Assembly: GCA_039984955.1 (NCBI GenBank)
Contig: JBDWTN010000005.1
Location: 248,001-312,000 of the forward strand
DNA from: Marinobacter alexandrii
GTDB taxonomy: Bacteria; Bacteroidota; Bacteroidia; Cytophagales; Cyclobacteriaceae
DNA length: 64,000 bases
Reading direction: 5' to 3'
The first letter of the stretch is position 1; every line of letters begins with the position of its first letter. This document shows positions 16,906-26,428 of this stretch, in pieces. The position numbers were made by a program, and so were the translations under genes. Under the pieces are notes generated by a model that saw only the letters and a list, made by a program, of their open reading frames with translations, ran no database searches and was not told the origin of the DNA.

Positions 16906-19900
16906 TTAAAAGAAAGCTGTCACCTGCACACTTCCTGTATGAATAGATGGAGCATTTTCAGACTTTCTTCCATTGTAGAGAAGTGAAAGTTGCATTCCCT
17001 TAGATACCTTTTGTTGCCAATTTATTTGCCATGTTTGGTTGGTACCAGGCTGCAGAGCATCTAAGAGTAAATATCCCAGATAAGATGCAGGGTCTCCATT
17101 AAAATCAATCTTCAATACGGAAAAAGCGCCACGGAGAGATCCTCTTCCTGCTTGATTCCAAGTAAGTTCTGTCTTATATATTTGAGATACTGATGATTCT
17201 TCAGATGCTTCACTAAATTGATTTCTTTTACTCTTTCTTTCAAAACTGCCAATCACCCGAATGACATTAGAAGGCTGCCATATTAGCTGAGGGCGATATG
17301 AGTCAATGATAATTTCAAAATTTCTTGAATCAAGAAAGTCAGATCTATTTAGCAAACTTCCGATGGTTGATGTAAGTCTAAACGTATATTCACTTGACAA
17401 ATCAACCTTTGCATTTGCAATCCACTCATCTTTTTCTCGAGTTTCAAAACCTTGAACGAGCAACTGCTTATTGTCCGATTCTTGATATGTGAAATCACCT
17501 GCAAATCCTCTACCATTGCGATTAAAAAACAGTGTGTATCGTTTACCATCCTGAGAAGAAATCAAATCCTCGTCGGATAATCTTAAGCCAAAAGGGTTTA
17601 ATCGATTTTGATACAACTCAGAAGTCGTTTTAAAATTGACATTGAAGTTGATGTTAGCAGAAAGCCTTGATGCAAATTTTTTAACCGCTCCTTGACTGCT
17701 CCAACTCCGTGGCATTCTTGCATCAATTGTATGTAAATAAAAAGTTTGAAATGAGGTAATATAGTCGTCTGTAGGAGTGAATATTTTAACAAAATTTCTT
17801 TCGTCTGGATTTATAGCTTCAAAAAACTCATTCAAGTCTTGAATTCCATCTTCATTCGTATCCCTCCATGTATGCGTCCCTTCTCCTGTACTTACTGGTA
17901 GATAGATAAACTCCCTTCTTAACTCGCGGCTATTACCAGTTGAAAGAGAAAAATTCGATCTCAAGTTGCGGTTAAAAAAAGATTGAATCCAGTTAACTCG
18001 ACCGTTTATCACTTCATCTTGACCTATATTCAAGCCAAGTTTATCATCCACTTTTCGGTAATTAAAATCTCCAGACACACTTCCTTTATCTCCTCTAGAT
18101 TCAAAAGAAGCATTAAAATTTTTCGAAAGTAGATAGTCCCTCAACTCCCCTTCTACAGGCAATTTATCCCTTCTTATTTTATAGCCTATTCGATAAGTAG
18201 ATTTTGAAGAATCTGTACTAGCCAAATACACTTCATGCGATTTAAAGTTCATCAAAGATGTGATCACGCTATCTTGTAGAGATACCTTGTTTTGATCAAT
18301 TTCATATATGTAACCTGGCGCCACTCTCCATTTCCTATAGCTAAGGTCAGACTTTGATCGAATCCAAATGGTTTCTGATGCTTGTTGATTATTTGAAAGC
18401 CTAAAATGCGATGATGTTAATCTAACGTCTCCAAATTCTTCATTAAAGTCCACTTGCTGTTGCCAGCCGTCAATCATAGAAGACCTCTTTCTTCTATTGA
18501 GAGAAGCTTCAAATCGATTGTTTTGATCCTTTCTGATTCCTCCTTTAACAAATAGTAATAAATCTTCAGAACTTTCAGAATTGCTCAGATCAAAATTCCA
18601 ATCTCGATCAAAGAGGATAGGTCTATATCTATCTATAAAAGTGAAATTCGATTGGTCATATTCCATAGAAACTCCTCCAACCCACTGATATCCTTCAAAA
18701 ATAGATTCTCTTCCTTGCGTAGTTAAAGATGTAGAATAAGCTCGGCTAATGTTATCCCCATCGTCAAGTGTAGAGTAAAGATTATTGTCTGTGTCTGAAA
18801 AAGCTACCTCTATACTAGCTGTTTCATATACTGATAATTTCACCTCTCCTCCTAGTGTTATCATCTGTCTACTATTTGGAAGTGGAATAAATGCACCTGG
18901 CTCATAGTTGCCCTGAGATTCACTACCCTGCGGAGAAACCCATTCATACACTCTTCCATTTGCTGTCGTTTGACTTAAGACATAATCTCCATTCCCAAAT
19001 CCTACATCTGAAAAAGTAGCATTAAACAATTCTTCATCTGAGTTACTCGATGATTCAAAGATGGATTGTGTATTGCCATCAAGGTCGACGGTATCTTTTT
19101 TGATATATAGAATTCTGTTCTCCGAAAATCGGACTGAGTCAAAACCTGTGATGAATGCCTGATCAATATTATCTCCTATTCCTCTTAGTTGATTTAAATC
19201 ATCATCACTCAAATTGAAACCGAAACTAGAATTGGGATTGTCTTTCTCACGGTAATAGTTAGCAAACAACTTAACTTTTTCATTTGATATACTTTGATAA
19301 GCTGACAAGTTGGATCGACTGTAAAATTGCTCTGCATATTCGAAATCAACTCGTATAATGGTGAACTGAGTGATGATGATGTGATTATTAAAAGTAATCT
19401 CACCAAGGTTGTAATCAATAACATAGTCACGATCAAATCCACGCTCCATCAACTTACCATCGACAAATACCTTTTCTGAATTTGCTAGTACGATAATAAA
19501 ACGTTCTCCATTGGGACCTCTAAGTTTATAAGGGCCGGATAATCCATCTATTGGAGTTACAATCGCAGAGTTGAACTTCCCTTTTGATAAAGCACCTGAT
19601 ATTCTTGATTCGTATTTCCACTTATCTGAGCTACTCCTATAGCTTGCTTGTAGTCCTTGAACATTCTTAAGGTATCGTAAGAAGTACCCCGAATAATCAG
19701 GCTGTCTTAAAACAATATCTCCCACAGTCAAATCGAACTTGTCATTGTAAAGCTTGATAAAGACATTGTCAAAATCTCTAATCTGCTGCGTATTTCCTTC
19801 TGGTTGATAGGGAACATTTTGATCTGTAATCACAGCAGATATATTAAGGTTCTCATCTAATTTTCCTTCCATCTGAAGGTTCAGACTAGAGTTGACAAAG

Positions 19901-20334
19901 AGGTTTTGACGATTGCCAAAAGAGACTCCTCTTGTAATTGCTCCATATTTATCAACTCCCCCAAATTCAAACAACTCCTCTTTTTCAATAGGAGGACTGT
20001 TTTGAATCACGATGCGAGGATCTCCAGAATCATCATAAGTAGATAAACTTCTGTTTTGATACGACTTTGTTAATACTGATGAAATGACACGGTAGCATAC
20101 TTCGACACTATCCTTTTCATCATTAACAATAATAGCTTGTGTGGAATCATTCCAAAAAAAGTCAGATGATACATCTATAGATCCAGGCTCTATAAGGAGT
20201 GTATCTAGTTGAATTGGTCTATTCGATGGTATTCTCTTACACCTCAGGTTTTGAGCATAAGAAGTCCCTGCAATAAGGAACAAAAGACTAACGATCAGCC
20301 ACTGGCATTGAAATAAAGAACGTGGTTCCTTCAC
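16906..20334 (-). CDS. Large conserved Bacteroidota outer-membrane protein of unknown function
   Basis: About 1142 residues from the GTG at 20334, which places a good signal peptide (hydrophobic core, GTSYAQ end) near the N-terminus. A longer TTG start at 20397 is possible but adds 21 residues before it. The early part carries motifs I associate with a conserved Bacteroidota family: FGGVDKYGAITRG, GERFIIVLANSEKV, VDGKLMERG and DYVIDYNLGEITF. The rest is rich in alternating beta strands and ends in VQVTAFF, as in a large outer-membrane barrel. The start overlaps the 3' end of the sensor kinase gene by 47 bp, so the two are likely co-expressed. Function is not known. Confidence 0.75.
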   Translation of the reverse strand: MKEPRSLFQCQWLIVSLLFLIAGTSYAQNLRCKRIPSNRPIQLDTLLIEPGSIDVSSDFFWNDSTQAIIVNDEKDSVEVCYRVISSVLTKSYQNRSLSTYDDSGDPRIVIQNSPPIEKEELFEFGGVDKYGAITRGVSFGNRQNLFVNSSLNLQMEGKLDENLNISAVITDQNVPYQPEGNTQQIRDFDNVFIKLYNDKFDLTVGDIVLRQPDYSGYFLRYLKNVQGLQASYRSSSDKWKYESRISGALSKGKFNSAIVTPIDGLSGPYKLRGPNGERFIIVLANSEKVFVDGKLMERGFDRDYVIDYNLGEITFNNHIIITQFTIIRVDFEYAEQFYSRSNLSAYQSISNEKVKLFANYYREKDNPNSSFGFNLSDDDLNQLRGIGDNIDQAFITGFDSVRFSENRILYIKKDTVDLDGNTQSIFESSSNSDEELFNATFSDVGFGNGDYVLSQTTANGRVYEWVSPQGSESQGNYEPGAFIPLPNSRQMITLGGEVKLSVYETASIEVAFSDTDNNLYSTLDDGDNISRAYSTSLTTQGRESIFEGYQWVGGVSMEYDQSNFTFIDRYRPILFDRDWNFDLSNSESSEDLLLFVKGGIRKDQNNRFEASLNRRKRSSMIDGWQQQVDFNEEFGDVRLTSSHFRLSNNQQASETIWIRSKSDLSYRKWRVAPGYIYEIDQNKVSLQDSVITSLMNFKSHEVYLASTDSSKSTYRIGYKIRRDKLPVEGELRDYLLSKNFNASFESRGDKGSVSGDFNYRKVDDKLGLNIGQDEVINGRVNWIQSFFNRNLRSNFSLSTGNSRELRREFIYLPVSTGEGTHTWRDTNEDGIQDLNEFFEAINPDERNFVKIFTPTDDYITSFQTFYLHTIDARMPRSWSSQGAVKKFASRLSANINFNVNFKTTSELYQNRLNPFGLRLSDEDLISSQDGKRYTLFFNRNGRGFAGDFTYQESDNKQLLVQGFETREKDEWIANAKVDLSSEYTFRLTSTIGSLLNRSDFLDSRNFEIIIDSYRPQLIWQPSNVIRVIGSFERKSKRNQFSEASEESSVSQIYKTELTWNQAGRGSLRGAFSVLKIDFNGDPASYLGYLLLDALQPGTNQTWQINWQQKVSKGMQLSLLYNGRKSENAPSIHTGSVQVTAFF

Positions 20335-23300
20335 CTTGTTTAGATTCAAACCATATGTTACCTCCCGCGTTTTCAATTCCTTTTTTTGCCAAAGCAAGCC
20401 CTATTCCACTTCCTGTTGTTTTAGTACTAAAATAGTTCAGGAATATCTTATCCTTAAGTTCTTCAGGTACACCTTTTCCATTATCCTTTACAGATAGTAT
20501 CCCTTTTCCTGCTTTTGTTTGAAGTTTAATTTCAATGTGCGCCAAATCTTTATTTACAGACTGAATAGCATTTAAAACAATATTATTGAGAATCCTTCTA
20601 AAAATATCTTTGTCTGCATCAATATTCGGCGCACCATCCATTTCTAAAGATATATCTACTCCCTCTGCCCTATAGAGTTCTGCAACTTCCTTGACCAGCT
20701 GTCCCCAATCAAACAATTGATTATCTGGTGCTGGCATCTCCGCAAATGCTGAAAATGATTCTGCGATTTGACTCAACGTATCCACTTGAGTGAGAAGAGA
20801 AGTAAGCGTTTCATGCTCTTTGGAACCAGACTGATGCCTTCTAAGCATTTGCTGGATTTTTAGCTGCATGGGAGTTAATGGGTTCTTGATCTCATGAGCA
20901 ACCTGCTTAGCAATTTCTTTCCAAGCCGTTTCTTTCTGACTTTTTGCTAAGGCAAGTTTACTGTCTTCTAACTTCAACAGCATTTGATTATAGTCTTTTA
21001 CCAAAGAACCAATCTCATCAGTCGATTCGTATTCAATGGGCTTATTTACTTCCTGCAAAGTAATTCTTCTAATTTTGTCTGCGACCATCCTAAGTGGCTG
21101 CAAAAGATTATTAAGTACTGTGTTTCCAAACACAATTGCTACTATGAATATAAATCCAAAAATGGTTATTAGGTTTCCAAATACCTCTATTTGTTGTCTC
21201 CTGAGGTGATTTTTTGAGTCGAAAAATGGCATAGCGATAAAGCCAGAAATTTGGTTATCTATCGTATTTACTACAGCATAGCAAACTTTATAATCCAGAT
21301 TGCCAACCGACTCATCTGCAATAAAGCTTTGGTTTTCTTTCGCAATTAACTCTTCAAAAACTAATGGATTGATCAGGCTACTCTGTAAATCCAAATTGAA
21401 AATCTCAGGTTGACTTGTAGCTATTAAATAACCAGACTCATTATAGAAACTTAAGTCAGATTGGATATAGCTACTTATTTCAGCTAGTCTTCTTGCAGCC
21501 GTTTCATTGTTAATTTCATCAATCTCATTTGAGAGTATCTCAGAAATATAAAGTGCCTGCTTTAGATAGCTCCGATTGATTTCTTCACGATAAGAAGTAT
21601 TCAACGTGTTTAGAAGAGCAAATCCCGCAATCAAAAGAGGTATCATGAACGCCATGCTTAGATAAAGTTGAATCTTACTTGTGAAATTCAACTTTAATCC
21701 AAATTCTATTATAGAACTAACAATGCTAAAAGTGCCCAAAGCAAAAAGTAGTAGCAAGAAGAAAAATGAAAAATTAGTGAGTCTGTCTCTGGCTTCATAT
21801 TTTTTAGAAATGATTAGGATTGTTCTTCCGTCATTTGTTTTAACGCCGTAGTAATGCTTTCCATTTTTTTCAATCCCACGGATATATAAAGCTTCTATTT
21901 CAAAGTCTTCCCTTTGTGGCCATTCACCTTGTCCGAATTTGCTACGATGAAATAGTATATCGTCTCCTGCAAATACGGCATAATCAAAATCATTTGTAAC
22001 GGAGAAGTATTTATTGTCAGTCAGTAAAGCTGGGTAAACACTGGAGGGGACTCTCTTCTTGATTTTCAAAATTATTAACCCCACTAGCTCACCGACATTG
22101 ATTTTGCAGATATACTTGAAGTTTGTTCCTTCATCTATAAAATAGATATTCTCATAATCAGATTGATTGTCTAATGATAGTAGACTGTACTCTCTTGTAA
22201 ATCGTGTGTTCAGTTGTAGTTTTTGATAATCTTGAAAAACGATCTCCAAGTCATACTTATTAAAGTATGGGGTCAAAAACTCGCTTCGAATACGATCCTC
22301 TAAAACCGACCTACTTCTCTCACTTGCCACCATGGCCAGGTTATCATCTTCAGAAAGTTTTTTAATTGTTTGATCCAGATAGAATTCACCCAATACATCA
22401 CGCTTAAGCAATAAATAGTTTGCGAACTTCTTTTTTGAATCCAGTTCTGCACCTTCTTCATATTTGTATATGCAAAAAGCTAGAACAGCAGATATTCCCA
22501 AACTCACCATGAGGATAAAAAGTAGGTTTGAATAGGTGAATTCTTTAAATGATTTACCCCATCTATAGCGAGTTGATACCAAAAGAATCGCAATGTGAAC
22601 AACACTAAATGTAATAGACAAAAGATCCAACATTCCCATCAAACATGCCGCCATTAAAGCTCCAATGATGGTCTGACTAACCTGTGTGCTTCTTCTCATC
22701 AATTTCAGTGTCAGGTAGGTAAAATAGAAGTAACTAATACATGCGAGTAGAATACATGCGTAGGCTGATATTCTCAGCAAATCAAATTGAATCGACTGAC
22801 CTACATCGAGAGAAAGTTGTGAATTACTAATTATACTCCAGGCTACATGGAGCACAACCCCCGAAAGAATAGTATTGATGGCGCTCATAACTATAACTCC
22901 TCTAACAGATCTTTTGAGCATCAAAACATACTTTGCACTAGAAATAATTATCAATAGCAACAACAAGCAATTGATAAATAAATCCCCAAGGGTAGGGTTT
23001 ACAATAGAAGAAGTGTACTTAATTGGATTAAATAATTCATACCTAAAAAGAAATCTGAATGCCTCAAACTCAAGGGTTAGGTACCTTAGGAAAAACAGTA
23101 TAGCTGTTGCTATCCAAAAAGATTTAATATTTATCTGACAATATTTCCAATATTCGATCAGCAGAACCAATAGAATTACAATAGATAAGATCGCATCAAT
23201 CAGTCCATCTGGCATACCATTTATGCTATAGTGAATTAAATCTCTGTATTCATATTCTCCACTATTCGTTGATAGGTAATCAATACTTTCAGAGAGTTCA

Positions 23301-23704
23301 ATGCTTCTCCCTTCGGTCAAATACTGATTTTTTATACTATAGGTCTCTAGCAATTGTAAGCACGATAAATACGTACATGTTTCATTTTCAAATTGCTGAA
23401 GCAGAAAAATTCCAAGTTCGTTGCTAATGACACGAATAGAATCATCAAATTGATTGGATACAAATGGTTTATTATCACTCCATTCTTCAAGTCTACCCTT
23501 ACATATTGTCCGTTTTCTAAATTTATCATTTATGGAGTTTCCTCTACTCCATGCTTTCAGATCTTCATATTGTTCAGCAATGATTGCATCAAAGTTTGTT
23601 TCAACTTTTTCTCGTGAACGACCTTCCCAGTCGACAATAAAGTGATTGCCTAACAGCAGCAGAATGCCACCTATTAAAGAAACAATGGATAGTTTGTGAT
23701 TCAC
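20288..23704 (-). CDS. NtrY-like membrane sensor histidine kinase
   Basis: 1138 residues from a GTG start. An N-terminal membrane anchor is followed by a polytopic region (about 165-420, several hydrophobic segments), an extracytoplasmic domain, further membrane segments near 620-690 and 840-860, and a HAMP-like linker (about 867-888). The catalytic part has the phospho-acceptor H-box AHEIKNPLTPMQ (about 935-947), an N-box with NNIVLNAIQSV (about 1040-1050), and the ATP-lid motifs DNGKGVPE and GSGIGLALAKKG (about 1075-1107). The order resembles NtrY-type kinases (family knowledge). It lies 40 bp after DUF983, at the tail of the oxidase gene run. No response regulator is in the window, so the partner is unknown. 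Confidence 0.88.
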   Translation of the reverse strand: MNHKLSIVSLIGGILLLLGNHFIVDWEGRSREKVETNFDAIIAEQYEDLKAWSRGNSINDKFRKRTICKGRLEEWSDNKPFVSNQFDDSIRVISNELGIFLLQQFENETCTYLSCLQLLETYSIKNQYLTEGRSIELSESIDYLSTNSGEYEYRDLIHYSINGMPDGLIDAILSIVILLVLLIEYWKYCQINIKSFWIATAILFFLRYLTLEFEAFRFLFRYELFNPIKYTSSIVNPTLGDLFINCLLLLLIIISSAKYVLMLKRSVRGVIVMSAINTILSGVVLHVAWSIISNSQLSLDVGQSIQFDLLRISAYACILLACISYFYFTYLTLKLMRRSTQVSQTIIGALMAACLMGMLDLLSITFSVVHIAILLVSTRYRWGKSFKEFTYSNLLFILMVSLGISAVLAFCIYKYEEGAELDSKKKFANYLLLKRDVLGEFYLDQTIKKLSEDDNLAMVASERSRSVLEDRIRSEFLTPYFNKYDLEIVFQDYQKLQLNTRFTREYSLLSLDNQSDYENIYFIDEGTNFKYICKINVGELVGLIILKIKKRVPSSVYPALLTDNKYFSVTNDFDYAVFAGDDILFHRSKFGQGEWPQREDFEIEALYIRGIEKNGKHYYGVKTNDGRTILIISKKYEARDRLTNFSFFFLLLLFALGTFSIVSSIIEFGLKLNFTSKIQLYLSMAFMIPLLIAGFALLNTLNTSYREEINRSYLKQALYISEILSNEIDEINNETAARRLAEISSYIQSDLSFYNESGYLIATSQPEIFNLDLQSSLINPLVFEELIAKENQSFIADESVGNLDYKVCYAVVNTIDNQISGFIAMPFFDSKNHLRRQQIEVFGNLITIFGFIFIVAIVFGNTVLNNLLQPLRMVADKIRRITLQEVNKPIEYESTDEIGSLVKDYNQMLLKLEDSKLALAKSQKETAWKEIAKQVAHEIKNPLTPMQLKIQQMLRRHQSGSKEHETLTSLLTQVDTLSQIAESFSAFAEMPAPDNQLFDWGQLVKEVAELYRAEGVDISLEMDGAPNIDADKDIFRRILNNIVLNAIQSVNKDLAHIEIKLQTKAGKGILSVKDNGKGVPEELKDKIFLNYFSTKTTGSGIGLALAKKGIENAGGNIWFESKQGEGTTFFISMPVADR

Positions 23705-23743
23705 AATAGCGAAAGATACAATAATCAGGCCTTTAGAGACCTA

Positions 23744-24094
23744 CTAGCTCTTCCAAATCAGATACAGGAATATGACACGAGAATAACGGAAATTGAATGG
23801 AAACAAAACCGCCGCTACAACTAAAATAGAAATGAGATAGACATTAAGCTCCGGGTCATCAAAAACATAGTAAAGTATAAATGCGGTAATCAGAAATATA
23901 GCCGTAGAGAATCCATAACTAACGTACATCGCTCCATAAAAATTACCAGGTTCCTTTTCATATCTTAGGTTACAATTGGGGCAATTTGCATGCATCGAAG
24001 ACATTTTCTTGAGATTCAAAACTGAATCGGTGAAAACCTCCCCTTCCCTACATCTGGGACATTTAGCTTTTAAAACGCTCGTTAAGACTGACAC
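23744..24094 (-). CDS. DUF983 family zinc-ribbon membrane protein
   Basis: 116 residues from a GTG start. The N-terminus has two Cys pairs, CPRC (about 12-15) and CPNC (about 38-41), typical of the DUF983 zinc-ribbon-like head, then GNFYGAMYVSYG and two membrane segments (about 55-75 and 84-103). DUF983 genes commonly sit with cytochrome oxidase genes in Bacteroidota and Alphaproteobacteria; the biochemical role is not known to me. It overlaps the end of the upstream small membrane-protein gene by 32 bp, consistent with one operon. Confidence 0.88.
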   Translation of the reverse strand: MSVLTSVLKAKCPRCREGEVFTDSVLNLKKMSSMHANCPNCNLRYEKEPGNFYGAMYVSYGFSTAIFLITAFILYYVFDDPELNVYLISILVVAAVLFPFNFRYSRVIFLYLIWKS

Positions 24095-24317
24095 GTGTTG
24101 TGGATTTACTACTATATCTGTACCAAAGAAAAATCAAAAGGAATACAACGATGTATGGAGTAAAGAATAGAAACATAATACCATTATTCAAACCCTCAGC
24201 CATCGAAGTTTCTCCAGCACTTACATTGTTTTTTATTTGAGTTCTGCACATTGCGCATTGAGCCCAATTGATCAAAGGGGCTGAAATGAAAGATAATGCT
24301 ATGAGTATTTTCTTCAT
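24063..24317 (-). CDS. Small secreted Cys-containing membrane protein of the oxidase operon
   Basis: 84 residues when started at the ATG at 24317, giving a clear signal peptide (MKKILIALSF, cleavage near NWAQ). A CAMC pair follows directly after the predicted cleavage site, then GLNNGIMFLFFTPY leading into one membrane helix and a short basic cytoplasmic tail. In-frame sequence upstream to 24386 is unlikely to be translated. Proteins of this layout recur next to DUF420 and DUF983 in Bacteroidota oxidase clusters. The exposed Cys pair suggests metal or redox handling during oxidase assembly; that is inference. Confidence 0.7.
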   Translation of the reverse strand: MKKILIALSFISAPLINWAQCAMCRTQIKNNVSAGETSMAEGLNNGIMFLFFTPYIVVFLLIFLWYRYSSKSTTRVSLNERFKS

Positions 24318-24322
24318 CCTTA

Positions 24323-24904
24323 TTAGAAGTAATACGGTTTGATCATAAAATAGACAATCACTCCTGTGATCGAAACATACATCCAAACCGGATAAGTAAA
24401 TTTCACCATCTTCTTGTGTCGAGCAATCTGACCTGTGAGTGCAAAATAGAACGCAAACAAGACAAACGGAACTACCAAAATAGAAAGTAAAATATGACTT
24501 GCTAGAATAACCAAATAAACGACCCGATTGGTTCCTACCTCCAACAACTCACTTTCATTCAATTCTCCATCATAATTCAAATCTCCAAACTTCACAGAGT
24601 CTACACTAGAATGATAAAGGATATAGGAAATAAGGAAAAGAATCCCAAGAAACAATGAAGCAAGCATGAAGGATCTATGCATTCCCACATTCCCTTTTTT
24701 AACCGAAACGAGCGCTGCTCCTAAGGTAAAGACGGTCAATGAATTAATTGTGGCATGTACTGCTGGTAAAATTTTAACCCAATCTCCTGCTATACCTAAT
24801 TTAGAGGGAAAAAATATTAAGAAAGCAACCACAAGCGGGATAAGTATAGAAATCAAATAAATGATTCTTAAGTAAGTCTTGTTATCTGCTCGTTCCTTTT
24901 CCAT
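24323..24904 (-). CDS. DUF420 family membrane protein (oxidase-associated)
   Basis: 193 residues with about five membrane helices (near 12-30, 45-62, 77-95, 125-150, 165-187). Histidines sit in or near the helices (VHATINSLTV, MHRSFMLAS, ILASHILLS), as in DUF420/CtaG-like oxidase accessory proteins. An unusual soluble loop (about 100-118, NYDGELNESELL) contains an EF-hand-like acidic run. The start overlaps the 3' end of the preceding gene by 23 bp. Its place in the cta operon supports a role in cytochrome oxidase assembly; the exact step is unknown. Confidence 0.85.
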   Translation of the reverse strand: MEKERADNKTYLRIIYLISILIPLVVAFLIFFPSKLGIAGDWVKILPAVHATINSLTVFTLGAALVSVKKGNVGMHRSFMLASLFLGILFLISYILYHSSVDSVKFGDLNYDGELNESELLEVGTNRVVYLVILASHILLSILVVPFVLFAFYFALTGQIARHKKMVKFTYPVWMYVSITGVIVYFMIKPYYF

Positions 24905-25307
24905 ATGACTTTTGCAGCAATAGAATATCCAATTCAGTTAATAACTGATCTACACCATCTCTGGTTAGATCATAGGCTCCCCAAAGTCCTTCTTCATTAA
25001 CCAAAATTAAATTGGTATTAGGTTGATCAATACATTCAAAAAAATCGGAGGATTCATATACAAGATTAGCACCACGTTTATCAGTAGCATAAATGACTCT
25101 ATTCATATAGTTTGTTTCAACTAAGGATAGTGAGTCGTTTTTCGATACAATTGTTATTTCAGAATAATTCCCACACGCGGAAGATACCTCTCCTAGCAAA
25201 GTCAGTGAGAAATTATTACTCCCGAATAACTGTAAGAATAGATACCAGGCAACAGGTATCAGAAATACTACGAAAATTAAGAATCTTTTGAGTCCCTTAC
25301 TTTGCAA
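24882..25307 (-). CDS. SCO1/SenC-like membrane-anchored protein lacking the copper motif
   Basis: 141 residues from a TTG start; no ATG lies before residue 68. One N-terminal membrane anchor (about 8-28, FLIFVVFLIPVAWYLFLQLFG) resembles Bacteroidota SCO proteins, and the end (WGAYDLTRDGVDQLLTELDILL region) resembles the SCO C-terminal strand and helix. The thioredoxin core between them is shorter than in a usual SCO protein of about 200 residues, and the Cu-binding CxxxC is missing; only isolated Cys residues (SSACGN, FFECID) are seen. It occupies the position where SCO genes often lie, between subunit IV and DUF420. The family call is tentative. Confidence 0.5.
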   Translation of the reverse strand: MQSKGLKRFLIFVVFLIPVAWYLFLQLFGSNNFSLTLLGEVSSACGNYSEITIVSKNDSLSLVETNYMNRVIYATDKRGANLVYESSDFFECIDQPNTNLILVNEEGLWGAYDLTRDGVDQLLTELDILLLQKSYGKGTSR

Positions 25308-25312
25308 TAGAC

Positions 25313-25642
25313 CTAGCTAAGCGCATTTAAAATCGCCCCACCTTGATAAATCATAATGAAGATGAAGAATACAACGAACAGCATGGGAAGTACAATTGAC
25401 ATCCTAAGTGATTTTTTTTCATGGCCTAAGTGCATGAATTCCGCCACTATGTAATACGCTTTTACAATGGTCAAGGCGATAAAAACAACTATCCTGATCC
25501 ATTTATGCTCGTGAGGCACGGTAAAAGCAATTCCAAATTCTATTGCAGTTATCAAGGCCAAGTACCACATCACCTTAAGAAAATTCTTAACCTTCGCCTT
25601 ATCTACAGGCTTTACTTCAATTTGTGGAGTTTGTTGATCCAT
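25313..25642 (-). CDS. ctaF: Cytochrome c oxidase subunit IV family protein
   Basis: 109 residues with three membrane helices (about 24-43, 48-67, 80-105). The middle part has YYIVAEFMHLGHE, typical of the prokaryotic subunit IV (COX4_pro/CyoD-like) family, a small accessory subunit that supports assembly of the heme-copper oxidase. The gene follows the subunit III genes by 20 bp on the same strand. Confidence 0.88.
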   Translation of the reverse strand: MDQQTPQIEVKPVDKAKVKNFLKVMWYLALITAIEFGIAFTVPHEHKWIRIVVFIALTIVKAYYIVAEFMHLGHEKKSLRMSIVLPMLFVVFFIFIMIYQGGAILNALS

Positions 25643-25662
25643 TTTACTTGATAATTATGCGA

Positions 25663-26409
25663 TTATACTAAATAGAAGAATGTAAATACAAAGACCCATA
25701 CCAAATCGACAAAGTGCCAGTATAGACCAACTTTTTCCACCATTTCATAATGTCCCCTCTTTTCAAAGATACCGACAGTCGCTTGATAGAATATGATAAA
25801 ATTTATTAAGACTCCACTAAAAACGTGGAATCCATGAAATCCAGTAATAAAGAAGAATAGCGCAGCAAAGTTTGGAGGGCCATATTGATTAGAAGAGAGT
25901 CCTGCTCCTTGGAAAAAATTACCAACTTCATTCATGGACATATCAGCCCCATGGATAAAATGACTCCACTCCCATGCTTGACATCCGAGGAACGTAATAC
26001 CACCAAGAAGCGTCCAAAGCATCCACTTCTCAACCGCTTTTCTATCCATACGCTCACCAGCTTCAACTGCCAAAACCATTGTAACAGAACTAATGATCAA
26101 AATAAATGTCATAATTCCTACAAACACCAAAGGCAACTCAACTCCATGTAAGAATGGAACTGCTTCAAAAACTTTTTCAGGTATTGGCCAGTATTCTTGG
26201 GAGAATTTAAAGTCGGCAACTGTACCGGCATAAGCTGGATGACTGAATCTTATTAAGCCATACGTGATTAGTAGAGCAGAAAAAGTGAAGGCATCAGATA
26301 ACAAGAAGAACCACATCATCAACTTTCCATAACTGGATTTCATCGGTGATACTCCACCGCCCCAGATGTTCTTCTTTTCTTCGTCAACTATTACAGCCGT
26401 GTTAGCCAT
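25663..26409 (-). CDS. ctaE: Cytochrome c oxidase subunit III (longer copy)
   Basis: 248 residues with about six to seven membrane helices. Family features include an early LLSDAFTFSALL helix, QAWEWSHFI, FFITGFHGFHVFSGV and the terminal GLYWHFVDLVWVFVF. Subunit III stabilises the catalytic core and its proton uptake (family knowledge). This is the second of two adjacent subunit III-type genes; it is longer than its neighbour and carries an extra N-terminal segment. It lies 19 bp after that gene and 20 bp before subunit IV. Confidence 0.92.
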   Translation of the reverse strand: MANTAVIVDEEKKNIWGGGVSPMKSSYGKLMMWFFLLSDAFTFSALLITYGLIRFSHPAYAGTVADFKFSQEYWPIPEKVFEAVPFLHGVELPLVFVGIMTFILIISSVTMVLAVEAGERMDRKAVEKWMLWTLLGGITFLGCQAWEWSHFIHGADMSMNEVGNFFQGAGLSSNQYGPPNFAALFFFITGFHGFHVFSGVLINFIIFYQATVGIFEKRGHYEMVEKVGLYWHFVDLVWVFVFTFFYLV

Positions 26410-26428
26410 ACTTTATCAGTTTTGTAGG

